The notes beneath the pieces are model-generated. The model was not told the DNA's origin. It worked only from the letters and a program-made list of their open reading frames with translations, and ran no database searches. From Betaproteobacteria bacterium UBA2592 (GTDB lineage Bacteria > Pseudomonadota > Gammaproteobacteria > Burkholderiales > Rhodocyclaceae), in the NCBI GenBank assembly GCA_002340095.1, contig DDKS01000033.1:38952-102951 (forward strand): DNA of 64,000 nt, read 5' to 3'. This document shows positions 45,144-54,244 of this stretch, one piece after another (within the stretch, counting starts at the first letter, position 1; each line of letters begins with the position of its first letter). The position numbers and the translations under genes were made by a program.

Positions 45144-45830
45144 TCAAAGGGCGCCGAAGACCTTCTTGAGCAGATCGCTGCCCGCCCCCAGCGGATTCTG
45201 GCGCAGGGCCTTCTCCTGCTCACCGATGATCAGGTAAAGGCCATCCAGGGCCTTGGCCGTCACATAGTTGTCCAGATTTGCATCCTTTTTGTCCACCAGT
45301 CCCAGCTGGGCCGCCTTGCCGGCGTAGTTGTTGTACTGCTCGGCCAGCTTCACCTTGGCCGTGGCCTGCTTGACGATGGGCAGGAATCTGGCGGTCAGGG
45401 GCTTGTCGGTGGTACGGCGGAAATACTGGGTGACGGAATCATCCCCGCCGGTGAGTATGTCCTTGGCGTCCTTGACCGTCATTTTCCTGATGGCGTCCAT
45501 GAGGATGGGTCTGGCCTCGGCCACGGCCAGTTCGGCGGCCCGGTTCATGGATTCCACCAGTTCGTCGGCCTGGGCCTGCATGCCAAAGACCCGCATGGCC
45601 TTCTCGGCGGTTTTCAGGGAATCCGGCAGGGGGATGCGCACTTTCTTGTTGCCAAGAAAACCATCCTTGACCCCCAGGCTGCCCACGGCAAAATCGGCGC
45701 CCTTGACCAGGGCTTCCTTGAGGCCGGCAGAGGCATCGGCATTGGAGACGCCCTCCAGTCCGGCGGCCTGGGCCAAACCGACACCAAGACTGAGGACACA
45801 GACGGCAAGAAAACGGGAAAAGGATCGCAT
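45144..45830 (-). CDS. Exported DUF4197 protein
   Basis: A 228-residue protein with a signal peptide (RFLAVCVLSLGVGLAQA). Its core is DASAGLKEALVKGADFAVGSLGVKDGFLGNKKVRIPLPDSL and TVKDAKDILTGGDDSVTQYFRRTT, typical of the DUF4197 family. The family is widespread in proteobacteria, periplasmic and of unknown function. It is divergent from gluQRS. Confidence 0.88.
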   Translation of the reverse strand: MRSFSRFLAVCVLSLGVGLAQAAGLEGVSNADASAGLKEALVKGADFAVGSLGVKDGFLGNKKVRIPLPDSLKTAEKAMRVFGMQAQADELVESMNRAAELAVAEARPILMDAIRKMTVKDAKDILTGGDDSVTQYFRRTTDKPLTARFLPIVKQATAKVKLAEQYNNYAGKAAQLGLVDKKDANLDNYVTAKALDGLYLIIGEQEKALRQNPLGAGSDLLKKVFGAL

Positions 45831-45977
45831 GGCAGCTCCGTAACAGGGATGGAAGCGGACATTTCACCACAAAGCCAAAGACTGGAGCGCGCACGAATCC
45901 TCAACCGCTGGCCCAGCCCCCTCTGTTGCTTCCGGAGGCTGGGATGGAGGGCGGGCTTGCCGGTAAACTCTGCCCCC

Positions 45978-46934
45978 ATGCTCGCCCCCTCTCCTCCCTC
46001 CAGGGTCGCGTGTCGCGGCCGTTTTGCTCCCAGTCCCACCGGACCGCTCCATTTCGGCTCCCTGGTGGCGGCGCTGGCGTCCTGTCTGGATGCCCGCACC
46101 CGGGGGGGGGAGTGGCTGGTACGCATGGAGGATGTGGATGCGCCCCGCAATGTGCCGGGAGCGGCGGAATCGATCCTGGCTTGTCTGGAGGCCCATGGTT
46201 TTGCCTGGGATGGCCCCGTGCTCTGGCAGAGCGCCCGGCTGGAAGCTTATCGGGCGGTGCTCGACGAACTGCTGGCGGCAGGCTTGGCCTATGGTTGTGC
46301 CTGTTCCCGCCGGGAGATTGCCGATCGGGCGGGCCGGACCGCCGTGGACGGAGGGCTGCTCTATCCGGGTACCTGTCGCCCGGGACTGGCTCCAGGGCGC
46401 CAGGCCCGGGCCTGGCGTCTGCGGGTGAGTGGTCAGATGGGGTTCGCAGACCGGCTGCAAGGGTGGCAGCTTCAGGACCTGGAGCGGGATGTGGGGGATT
46501 TCGTGCTGTTCCGGGCCGACGGCCAGTTTGCCTATCAGCTGGCGGTGGTGGTGGATGATGCCTTCCAGGGCATCACCGATGTGGTGCGGGGGGCCGATCT
46601 GCTGGATTCGACGCCGCGGCAGATTTTCCTGCAGTCCTGCCTGGGGTATCCGCAGCCGGTCTATGCCCACCTGCCGGTTGTCACCAACGGCGCCGGGGAG
46701 AAGCTTTCCAAGCAGACCCGGGCACCGGCCCTGGTGGCGCAGGAAGCGGCTGCGAATCTGGTGGAGGCACTCGCCTTTCTGGGTCAGCAACCGCCGCCGG
46801 AGCTGATGCGGGCCGGGGTGGACGAGGTTTGGGCCTGGGCCCGGGAGCACTGGGACTTTGCCCGCATTCCCCGTTGCCGGGGCCGGGTGCGGCAGCCCGG
46901 CTCAGGTGGTGATGATGCGGTTGCGGCCGCTTGA
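45978..46934 (+). CDS. gluQRS: Glutamyl-Q tRNA(Asp) synthetase
   Basis: A 318-residue truncated class I synthetase that activates glutamate and attaches it to queuosine in tRNA-Asp, not to the tRNA end. GRFAPSPTGPLHFGSLVAALASCLDAR carries the HIGH-type motif, the zinc site is CACSRREI and GTCRPG, and SKQTRAP is the KMSKS-like loop. The anticodon-binding domain of GluRS is absent, which separates the two. Its last 33 bases overlap the convergent siaD gene. Confidence 0.93.
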   Translation: MLAPSPPSRVACRGRFAPSPTGPLHFGSLVAALASCLDARTRGGEWLVRMEDVDAPRNVPGAAESILACLEAHGFAWDGPVLWQSARLEAYRAVLDELLAAGLAYGCACSRREIADRAGRTAVDGGLLYPGTCRPGLAPGRQARAWRLRVSGQMGFADRLQGWQLQDLERDVGDFVLFRADGQFAYQLAVVVDDAFQGITDVVRGADLLDSTPRQIFLQSCLGYPQPVYAHLPVVTNGAGEKLSKQTRAPALVAQEAAANLVEALAFLGQQPPPELMRAGVDEVWAWAREHWDFARIPRCRGRVRQPGSGGDDAVAAA

Positions 46935-47708
46935 TTTGGCCTGAAGCAGAGCACCGTCGGCCCGGTTCAGGGTGTCGGAATAGGCTTCGCCGGGATGGTG
47001 CAGGGTGAGGCCCAGGCTGGCGGTGATCCGGGGGGCCCCTTGTTTCAGGAAGGTGAAATCGAGTTCTTCGATACCCTGGCGTACCCTTTCGACCACTTGC
47101 CGGGCAAATTCGAGGGGCGTTTCCGGCAGCAGGATGAGGAATTCCTCGCCCCCCCAGCGGCCGCACAAATCGTACTCCCGGATGGCGTTCTGGATGGCCT
47201 GCGCGATGCGGCTCAGGGCGGTATCCCCGGCTTCGTGTCCGAACTGGTCGTTGATGCTCTTGAAGTGGTCCACATCCAGGATGGCCAGGGAGTAAGGAAC
47301 GTCCTTGCGGCCGGCCCGTTCGCTTTCCTCCTTGATGCGCTCCATGAGGAAGCGGCGGTTGCCCAGGCCGGTGAGGGGGTCGCGCAGGGCGGCGTCCTTG
47401 AGGGCCTCGCTCAGTTCCCGCAGGCTGTTCTGGTAGCGGTCGGAAATGCGCGCCAGTTTTTCCAGGCGGCGCAGTTGCCGGTCGTACTGTTCCGCCAGGC
47501 TCTGGCTGTGGTGGCGACTGAGCAGGTGGTAGCCGTCGGAGATCCGTACCAGCCGCGCCAGTCTTTCCTGCTGGGCGGCATGGGATTCGAACAGGGCGTC
47601 CAGGGCCGCGCGCAGGGGATTGTCCGTGTGGGCCGGGTCCGCAAGCAGGGCCTCGACCTGGGCGACCAGTTCGTGTTCGGCCAGGGCGGGGTGCGGCTTA
47701 GTGGCCAT
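46902..47708 (-). CDS. siaD: SiaD-type diguanylate cyclase
   Basis: A 268-residue protein with an N-terminal helical domain and a C-terminal GGDEF domain whose active site reads RWGGEEFLILLPE, so it should make cyclic di-GMP. In Pseudomonas, SiaD is activated by binding unphosphorylated SiaC and drives aggregation and biofilm. The ATG at 47708 lies inside the siaC end; an upstream TTG is less likely. The four-gene order siaA-siaB-siaC-siaD supports the call. Confidence 0.92.
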   Translation of the reverse strand: MATKPHPALAEHELVAQVEALLADPAHTDNPLRAALDALFESHAAQQERLARLVRISDGYHLLSRHHSQSLAEQYDRQLRRLEKLARISDRYQNSLRELSEALKDAALRDPLTGLGNRRFLMERIKEESERAGRKDVPYSLAILDVDHFKSINDQFGHEAGDTALSRIAQAIQNAIREYDLCGRWGGEEFLILLPETPLEFARQVVERVRQGIEELDFTFLKQGAPRITASLGLTLHHPGEAYSDTLNRADGALLQAKSSGRNRIITT

Positions 47709-48078
47709 CGGGGGCAATCCGGAAGGGGAAGGTGCAGTCTTCCCGGAATTCGTCGGCCAGGTCCAGCACCCGCTCGTTGCGGGGGTCGTAAAGCCAGTCC
47801 ACCTGCACTGGCCGGCCCTGGGTGTGGGCTTCTTCGAGCAGGTCGAAGATGTCCATCATGGCCTTGACCGAACTGGTATTCATATAGACCAGGCGCAGTT
47901 CCAGGCGCAGGGGGCCGGTGTCGTCCCGCAGGAAGGTTTCGATCCAGGCGATGACGTCGCGGAAGAACTCGAAGGAGTTTTCCGGATAGGAGTCTCCTGC
48001 CATGGTGAGCAGGCCCTGCTCCCGAAGCGCGGTGACGCAGGGGGTGGATTGGGTGCCGGGGATGTTCAGGTCGTTCAT
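47698..48078 (-). CDS. siaC: SiaC-type phosphoprotein (DUF1987)
   Basis: A 126-residue protein beginning MNDLNIPGTQSTPCV. The DUF1987 core includes YPENSFEFFRDVIAWIETFL and LVYMNTSSVKAMMDIFDLL. Thr68 in this last segment falls at exactly the phosphorylated residue number known for Pseudomonas SiaC. SiaB phosphorylates it and SiaA dephosphorylates it; only the free form binds SiaD. It overlaps siaD by 11 bases. Confidence 0.92.
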   Translation of the reverse strand: MNDLNIPGTQSTPCVTALREQGLLTMAGDSYPENSFEFFRDVIAWIETFLRDDTGPLRLELRLVYMNTSSVKAMMDIFDLLEEAHTQGRPVQVDWLYDPRNERVLDLADEFREDCTFPFRIAPDGH

Positions 48079-48099
48079 GGGTCGGGTACCGGAAAGGAT

Positions 48100-48642
48100 T
48101 CAGATGGTGGCACGCAGGCTGAAGAAAAGATGCTGTGCGTCCATGGGGGCGAGGCTGGCACTCAGGGGCAGGGCCGATTTTCTCGCCACGTCGATGAGGC
48201 CCAGTCCGGCGCCACTGACCGCGTTTTCATCCCGGGGCTGGCGCAGTTGGGCCTTGTAGGCGGCCTTGAGTTCCGCCTTGTCCAGACGGGAGAGTTCCTG
48301 GATCCGGGCCAGCAGGGCTTCGCCGTCGGCCTTTTCCACCATGTTTCCCGCCTGCACCAGGTAGCGGCCGCTCTCGTCCCGGGCCACCACCACGGTGGCC
48401 GACCCCTGCAGCTCGTCATAGCCCCGGGCCATGGCGTAGTGGCGGATGTTCTGGGTCAGTTCCACGTAGACGCTGAAGACATCCATGGCAGCCGACGGCA
48501 GGGCGTTTTCCGCCTGCAGGTAATTCTTCAAGGCATTGCCGATTTCCTCGATCAGGCTCCGGGAAATGGGACCGTTGAAGCAGAGCAGGATGCGACTCCG
48601 GTTGAAGTGTTCACGCAGCTCGAAGAGATCGATGGGTTCCAT
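48100..48642 (-). CDS. siaB: SiaB-type kinase
   Basis: A 180-residue protein (DUF6272 family). IDLFELREHFNRSRILLCFNGPISRSLIEEIGNALKNYL and VYVELTQNIRHYAMARG, with the Asn-box-like ELTQNIRH, match SiaB, a GHKL-related kinase that phosphorylates SiaC. GAGLGLIDVARKS is the glycine loop. It follows siaA by 11 bases and precedes siaC by 21. Confidence 0.9.
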   Translation of the reverse strand: MEPIDLFELREHFNRSRILLCFNGPISRSLIEEIGNALKNYLQAENALPSAAMDVFSVYVELTQNIRHYAMARGYDELQGSATVVVARDESGRYLVQAGNMVEKADGEALLARIQELSRLDKAELKAAYKAQLRQPRDENAVSGAGLGLIDVARKSALPLSASLAPMDAQHLFFSLRATI

Positions 48643-48653
48643 GGGCGTCCTGT

Positions 48654-50648
48654 TCAGTCGAAGCGGAAGGATAGTATCGTGATGTCGTCCCGTTGAGGAT
48701 AGCCCCCCTGATATTCGGCCAGGGCACGGTCCAGGGCGCTGGCCTGTTCCGCCATGGGCAAGCGGGCGTGGGTGCGCAGCAGCTCGGCGAAGCGGGTATT
48801 GCCGAAGCCGTATCCCAGTTCACCGCCGGCCTGATCAAGGAAGCCGTCGGTGGTCAGGTAATAGGTGATGCCCGTCTGCAGCGGGATTTCCATATCCGTG
48901 TAGCTGCCCATGCGCCGGTCGCCGATGGCACGGCGGACACCCTTGTATTCGCCGACCTCCTGTCCGTCGCTCCAATACAGGCCAATCCTGGCACCGGCAA
49001 AACGCAGGCGGCGCGCCTCCCGGTCCACATGCACCAGACCGATGTCCATGTTGGTGGCAATGCCCCGGGGCAATTCGCAGTGCTGCAGCATGGAGCGCAC
49101 GGTGATATCGGTCCGGGTCAGGATCGCTGCCGGGGCGGCGATGCCTTCCTGGGTCATGGCATGATCCAGCGCAGCCCGGGCCAGCATGGTCATCAGGGCG
49201 CCGGGCACGCCATGACCGGCACAATCCACCACCCCGAGCAGATAGCGTTCCGCCTCGCTGCGGAACACGTAGAAATCCCCCCCCACCACGTCCCGGGGGC
49301 GCCACAGGACGAAGTGGTGCGGCCCGAGCAGCTGCTTCATCTGCTGGCTGGGCAGGATGGCCTTCTGGATCAGGCTGGCGTAGTCGATGGAATCGTTGAT
49401 CTGCTGATGGGCCCGTTGCATTTCCCGGTTGGCATTCTCCAGATCCCGGGTGCGGGCCTGAACCTTGGCTTCGAGGTCCTCGGTGTTGTTGCGGATCTGC
49501 CGGGCCATGCTGCCGAAGGCCTGGCTCAGGTCCCCCAGCTCGTCCCGGCTGGGCGGCGGCAGGGAAACCTCGAAGTCGCCCCGGGCCAGGGCCGAGGCGG
49601 AATGCTGCAACTTGCGCAGGGGCTTGAGCACCAGTTGCTCCACTGCATAGGCGAAGCTCATCAGCAGAATCGCCATGAGCACCACCAGGGCGGCAATCGC
49701 CGTGTTGAGCCAGCTGCGATCCAGCACCTGGGCGGCCTGCAGGTCGATGGCGGTGACAACGTGCCATTTCAGTTCGGGGATGTAGGCCAGGGCCAGCAGC
49801 TGTTCCCGGCCTTCCAGGGTCGCCCGGAAGCTGCTGACCTGACCGGGATTTGCCTGAGCCCGGGCCATGGCGGCCGCCAGGGCTTCCCGCTCGGGGGCAG
49901 AAGGCAGTTGTCCGGCCAGGGTCTGCTCTTCCTGCGCACGACTGGCGGCCTGGTTGGTGGCGATCAGGGCCGGGTTGCGGTGGGCCTGGATTGCACCGTT
50001 CCGGTGGATGATCATCGGAGTGATGCCAGGCTCCCCCGTTTCGATGAATTCCGCGAGGAAAGTGCTCAGGTCAAGGCCGGTGCCCGCTACGCCCAAGACC
50101 TGCTCCCCGTCGCGGATGATGACGTTGAGCCAAACCTGGGTGATTTTGAGGTGGGCGTCGTAATTGACGTTGATGTTGTAGGGTTCCACCTGGCGGATCG
50201 AGCTGAAGAACCAGGAGTCGCTTTTCTTGGTTTGATCCAGGATATAGCGGGGCTGGTCGCTTACGGGCTTCAGATCGTCGTTGAAATAAAAGCTCAGGCT
50301 CTTGGCGCTGGCCAGGAAATAGGAACGGCTGCGGAAGTCCCGACGATAGCCCTCGGCCTCCTTGAAGAAAAGCGCTTTCGAGGACGGGTTTTGCTCATCG
50401 AGCAGCCACTGGCGGGTGACCTCCGAATCGGCCAGGCGCCGGGAAAGGGCCAGGTCCCGGGAAATGGGAGCGAGAATGCTCTGGCGCTTGAGCAGGGTGA
50501 AATTGCGGGCGTAAGCCTCGCCAAAATGGCTGCGCACCGTTTCCAGCACCTGCCAGGCGATCAATCCGGCCGGCACCAGGGACAGCAGGCAGGCCAGCAC
50601 AAGCGCCAGCATTGACTTGGCGCGCAGCCCGAATCCCCAGGTTGCCAT
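48654..50648 (-). CDS. siaA: SiaA-type membrane PP2C phosphatase with HAMP domain
   Basis: A 664-residue sensor phosphatase. It has a transmembrane helix near residues 12-32, a periplasmic sensing region (about 35-300) of the double-Cache kind, a second helix (TAIAALVVLMAILLMSFAYAV), a HAMP domain, a coiled coil and a C-terminal SpoIIE/PP2C domain (VVGGDFYVFRSEAERYLLGVVDCAGHGVPGALMTML to GYPQRDDITILSFRFD). It dephosphorylates SiaC in the Pseudomonas system. The signal sensed outside is unknown here. Confidence 0.93.
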   Translation of the reverse strand: MATWGFGLRAKSMLALVLACLLSLVPAGLIAWQVLETVRSHFGEAYARNFTLLKRQSILAPISRDLALSRRLADSEVTRQWLLDEQNPSSKALFFKEAEGYRRDFRSRSYFLASAKSLSFYFNDDLKPVSDQPRYILDQTKKSDSWFFSSIRQVEPYNINVNYDAHLKITQVWLNVIIRDGEQVLGVAGTGLDLSTFLAEFIETGEPGITPMIIHRNGAIQAHRNPALIATNQAASRAQEEQTLAGQLPSAPEREALAAAMARAQANPGQVSSFRATLEGREQLLALAYIPELKWHVVTAIDLQAAQVLDRSWLNTAIAALVVLMAILLMSFAYAVEQLVLKPLRKLQHSASALARGDFEVSLPPPSRDELGDLSQAFGSMARQIRNNTEDLEAKVQARTRDLENANREMQRAHQQINDSIDYASLIQKAILPSQQMKQLLGPHHFVLWRPRDVVGGDFYVFRSEAERYLLGVVDCAGHGVPGALMTMLARAALDHAMTQEGIAAPAAILTRTDITVRSMLQHCELPRGIATNMDIGLVHVDREARRLRFAGARIGLYWSDGQEVGEYKGVRRAIGDRRMGSYTDMEIPLQTGITYYLTTDGFLDQAGGELGYGFGNTRFAELLRTHARLPMAEQASALDRALAEYQGGYPQRDDITILSFRFD

Positions 50649-50713
50649 CTGTGCCTCACGTCATATGACTTTGGTAATTGTCTGATTGTAGCCTGTCGCC
50701 CCGCTGCTGGATA

Positions 50714-51895
50714 TCAGTTCTGGTCGCCCCGCCAGTGGCGGGGGCCGTAGCCCGCGGCGCCGACGAACAAGCGCACCACGCCATAACAGAACCAGCGTAG
50801 CAGGCGGGAATGGAGGGGCTGGCGCACCAGGTCCTGGGGCGTCAGTTCCACGGCGCCCGTGGCCATGGCGTTTTCCAGGCTATGGCGCAGTTCGGCGGCA
50901 AACGCCGGGTCGTCCACCACCACGTTGCCTTCCTTGGCCAGCAGCAGGCTGAAGGGGTCGATGTTGGAGGAGCCCACGGTGGCCCAGTGGTCATCCACCA
51001 CGGCCACCTTGGCATGCAGGAAGCTGCGGCGGTATTCGAAAATGCGGATGCCTTCTCCCAGCAAGGCGCCATACAAGGCTTGGGTGGCATAGTGCAGCAG
51101 CGGGTGGTCGCTCTGCCCCTGGAGCAGGATGGTGACCTGCACGCCACGCTGCACGGCGGCCTTGAGGGCATGGCGAAAGCGGAAGCCGGGCAGGAAGTAG
51201 GCATTGGCGATCAATACTTGCCTGCGGGCCTGATGGATGGCTTCCAGGTAGGCGTTGGCGATGGCGTTGCGGTGGCGGATGTTGTCCCGCTGCAAAAAGG
51301 CGGCCCGCTGGGTGCCATGGAGCGAGGGACAGTCCGGACAGGGGTCCGGCAGGGGCAGGCGGTAGCGCCGCTTGAAGCTGGCCCAGGCCACGTTTTCCCA
51401 CATCTTCTGCACCGCCCGGCGGATCACGGGCACCAGGGGGCCTTCCACCTTCACCGCATAGTCGTAACGGGGACGCAGGGCAGGCGGCGCATTGTCGTCG
51501 TCGATGATGTTGATGCCCCCGACGAAGCCGACCCGGCCATCGATGACCACGAGCTTGCGGTGCAGGCGGCGCAGGCGGTGCCGGCGCAGGCGCAGGCGGG
51601 CCACCTCCTTCCGGTAGATCAGGTACTTGATGCCGGCTGCCTGCAGGCGCGCCCCGAAGATTTCAGGAAAATCCCGGGCACCGAAGCCGTCCACCAGCAC
51701 CCGCACCACCACGTGGCGGTCGGCTGCCCGGATGAGGGCGGCGACGATGCGGTTGCCCACCTCGTCATCGGCGAATATGTAGCTTTCCAGGAAGATTTCC
51801 CGGCGCGCCAGGTCGATCTGCTCCAGCAGACTGGGAAAGTACTCCCGCCCGGAGTTGAGCAAGGTGATACGGTTGCCGTCGATGAATTCAGGCAT
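50714..51895 (-). CDS. clsB: Cardiolipin synthase, ClsB-like phospholipase D family protein
   Basis: A 393-residue protein with two HKD motifs, HRKLVVIDGRVGFVGGINI and LHAKVAVVDDHWATVGSSNIDPFS, as in ClsB (YbhO). It lacks the N-terminal transmembrane helices of ClsA, as ClsB does. It joins phospholipids into cardiolipin at the inner membrane. The ATG at 51895 overlaps the end of the upstream EEP gene, matching the ybhP-ybhO pair of enterobacteria. Confidence 0.92.
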   Translation of the reverse strand: MPEFIDGNRITLLNSGREYFPSLLEQIDLARREIFLESYIFADDEVGNRIVAALIRAADRHVVVRVLVDGFGARDFPEIFGARLQAAGIKYLIYRKEVARLRLRRHRLRRLHRKLVVIDGRVGFVGGINIIDDDNAPPALRPRYDYAVKVEGPLVPVIRRAVQKMWENVAWASFKRRYRLPLPDPCPDCPSLHGTQRAAFLQRDNIRHRNAIANAYLEAIHQARRQVLIANAYFLPGFRFRHALKAAVQRGVQVTILLQGQSDHPLLHYATQALYGALLGEGIRIFEYRRSFLHAKVAVVDDHWATVGSSNIDPFSLLLAKEGNVVVDDPAFAAELRHSLENAMATGAVELTPQDLVRQPLHSRLLRWFCYGVVRLFVGAAGYGPRHWRGDQN

Positions 51896-52634
51896 CGTAG
51901 GCAAGGCGGGCCGTCAGGGCGGCGTGGTCGGAAAGGGTGGACCAGGGCGGGCCGAAATGCACCCGGGCCTCCTGTACCTTCAGCCCGCGCACATAGATGC
52001 GGTCAAGCCGAAACAAGGGCAGGACGGCAGGGAAGCTGCGCACCGGCTGCTGCCCGAACACTTCCACCAGCCCCAGGCGCCGGGCCAGATGATCGGCGGC
52101 CCGGTTGCGCCAATCGTTGAAATCCCCGGCAATGATCAGGGGGGTGCCGGCAGGGGCCAGCTGTTCCAGGTAATCGCTCAGGTCGTCCATCTGGCGGCGG
52201 CGGGATCGGCCGAACAGGGAAAGGTGCACACAGACACAATGGAGGAGGCGGCCATCAGGCAGTTCGATACGGCAATGGAGCAGGCCGCGCCGCTCGAACT
52301 TCAAGTGGGTCACATCCTGGTTGTGGCTATCCAGAATGGGATAGCGGGACAGAATGGCATTGCCGTGGTGGCCGTGGTCATAAATCATGTTCTCCCCGTA
52401 GGCCGTCGCAGGCCAGACGTCTTCGGCGAGAAAATGGTGCTGAGCGCTCTGGGGCCAGTCCGGATGGCGATGAGCATGACCCAGGTGCAGGCCCTGGACC
52501 TCCTGCAGGAAGACAATGTCCGGAGAGAGGCTGCGCAGGCGGTCGCGCAGTTCATGCACCATCATGCGCCGGTTGAACTGGGAAAAGCCTTTGTGGATGT
52601 TGTAGGTGGCGATGTGCAGGGACCGGATGCCCAT
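51888..52634 (-). CDS. Endonuclease/exonuclease/phosphatase family protein, YbhP-like
   Basis: A 248-residue EEP-fold enzyme. SLHIATYNIHKGFSQFNRR, the metal Glu in DIVFLQEVQG, GDFNDWRNRA and the final SDHAALTARL are the family motifs. The fold covers nucleases and lipid phosphatases; the pairing with clsB suggests a role in phospholipid metabolism, as proposed for YbhP. The substrate is not known. Confidence 0.88.
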   Translation of the reverse strand: MGIRSLHIATYNIHKGFSQFNRRMMVHELRDRLRSLSPDIVFLQEVQGLHLGHAHRHPDWPQSAQHHFLAEDVWPATAYGENMIYDHGHHGNAILSRYPILDSHNQDVTHLKFERRGLLHCRIELPDGRLLHCVCVHLSLFGRSRRRQMDDLSDYLEQLAPAGTPLIIAGDFNDWRNRAADHLARRLGLVEVFGQQPVRSFPAVLPLFRLDRIYVRGLKVQEARVHFGPPWSTLSDHAALTARLAYDA

Positions 52635-52637
52635 GAT

Positions 52638-53075
52638 TCAACGCTGGCTACGGGCAAACTGACGCAGGATTTCCAGAGCGATGCCGGGTCGGATGTCGGG
52701 CTTGTCCAGGCCCTGACCGGGCTGGCGCAGGGAAAACGCCCCGGCAAAATCAGCGCCTGCCGGGCTATTGGTATCCACGTAATGAAAGCCCATGCTCCAG
52801 TCTGGAAAACTGCGTTCGCGGATGGGCTCCCGTTCGAGCAGGAACAGGCTGTGGTGCCGGGGGTCACGCTCCAGCTTCTTGTAGAGCATGTCTACGCTGG
52901 CGGCAGGGCCTTCGAGCACCTGGAGAAAAACACCGCCCCCATAGAGCAGCATCCCGGTCAGACGAAGCAAAGGATTTTGCGCGCGGGCCACCGCCAGCAA
53001 CGCCAGCAGTTCCGCCTCGCTCATCTCGTGGGTGGCGGTGCTGCAGTAGATCAGGTGGATCAGCTCGGTCGTCAT
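52638..53075 (-). CDS. BLUF-domain blue-light sensor protein
   Basis: A 145-residue protein consisting of one BLUF domain and a short helical tail. LIHLIYCSTATHEMSEAEL carries the conserved Tyr10; ARAQNPLLRLTGMLLYGGGVFLQVLEGP carries Asn34 and Gln52. These three hold the FAD and switch on blue light, so light sensing is expected. No output domain is present, as in short BLUF proteins that act through partners. It ends three bases before the EEP gene, so the two may be co-expressed. Confidence 0.92.
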   Translation of the reverse strand: MTTELIHLIYCSTATHEMSEAELLALLAVARAQNPLLRLTGMLLYGGGVFLQVLEGPAASVDMLYKKLERDPRHHSLFLLEREPIRERSFPDWSMGFHYVDTNSPAGADFAGAFSLRQPGQGLDKPDIRPGIALEILRQFARSQR

Positions 53076-53084
53076 CGAACCGCT

Positions 53085-54179
53085 TCAGGAAATCGCCAGC
53101 ATCCGGTCCAGGGCCTGCTTGGCGAGTTCCGCTTCGTGGGGCGGCACCACGATGGGATTGACCACATGACCGGCGACCAGGTTTTCCAGGGTCCAGGCCA
53201 GGTGCTGGGGATCGATGCGCTGCATGGTGGAACACATGCAGATGGTGGTGGCCATGAACTGGACGATCTTGTTCTGGGGCAGCACTTCCTTGGCCAGGCG
53301 GTCCACCAGGTTGAGTTCGGTGCCCACCAGCCAGCGGGTGCCTTCCGGGGCCTCCTTGATGGTCTTGACGATCAGCTCGGTGGAACCCACGTGGTCGGAG
53401 GCGGCGCAGACCTCGAAGTTGCATTCCGGGTGGGAGATCACGATACCGTCCGGGTGTTTGGCCCGGAAGGCGTCGATGTGGTGCTTCTGGAACATCTGGT
53501 GCACCGAGCAGTGGCCCTTCCAGAGCAGGATCTTCGCCTTCCGGATCTGTTCATGGGTGAGGCCGCCGTATTCCCGGTCCGGGTCCCACACCACCATGTC
53601 TTCGAGGGGGATGCCCATCCTGTGGCCGGTCCAGCGCCCCAGGTGCTGGTCGGGGAAGAACAGGATCTTCGGGCGCTGCTCGAAGGCCCACCTGGCGATG
53701 GTGCCGGCGTTGCTGGAAGTGCAGACGATGCCGCCGTGCTCACCGCAGAAGGCCTTCAGGTCGGCGGCGGAGTTGATGTAGGTGACCGGTGTGAATTCAT
53801 TTTCCACATCCAGCACTTCTCCCAGTTCCCGCCAGCAGCGCTCCACCTTGGCCAGGTTGGCCATGTCGGCCATGGAGCAGCCGGCCGCCAGGTCGGGCAG
53901 GATCGCGGTCTGGCCGGGCCTGGACATGATGTCCGCCACCTCCGCCATGAAATGCACGCCGCAAAAGACGATGTAGGGGGAATCGGTCTGAGCGGCCAGG
54001 CGCGAGAGCTTGAGGGAGTCGCCGGTCAGGTCCGCGTGCTGGTACACGTCGGCGCGCTGATAGTGGTGGCAGAGCAGCACCACCGCCTTGCCCAGTCTGG
54101 ATCGGGCAGCGCGGATGCGGTCCTGGCATTCCGTGTCGGAGAGGGTATTGTAGGCGTCGAAAGGCAGGGGATGGGTCAT
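53085..54179 (-). CDS. nadA: Quinolinate synthase A
   Basis: A 364-residue iron-sulfur enzyme that condenses iminoaspartate with dihydroxyacetone phosphate to quinolinate in NAD synthesis. LLCHHYQRADVYQHADLTGDSLKLSR, VFCGVHFMAEVADIMS, HPECNFEVCAASDHVGST and the later TICMCSTMQRI provide substrate and Fe-S residues. The ATG at 54179 is chosen over an upstream TTG. It ends nine bases before the BLUF gene. Confidence 0.97.
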   Translation of the reverse strand: MTHPLPFDAYNTLSDTECQDRIRAARSRLGKAVVLLCHHYQRADVYQHADLTGDSLKLSRLAAQTDSPYIVFCGVHFMAEVADIMSRPGQTAILPDLAAGCSMADMANLAKVERCWRELGEVLDVENEFTPVTYINSAADLKAFCGEHGGIVCTSSNAGTIARWAFEQRPKILFFPDQHLGRWTGHRMGIPLEDMVVWDPDREYGGLTHEQIRKAKILLWKGHCSVHQMFQKHHIDAFRAKHPDGIVISHPECNFEVCAASDHVGSTELIVKTIKEAPEGTRWLVGTELNLVDRLAKEVLPQNKIVQFMATTICMCSTMQRIDPQHLAWTLENLVAGHVVNPIVVPPHEAELAKQALDRMLAIS

Positions 54180-54244
54180 GGTTCGGATCAACTGGAAAGG
54201 CCGGGCTGCGCCCGCCTGAAGAAAGGTAGGTGCGGGGTTTTGCG

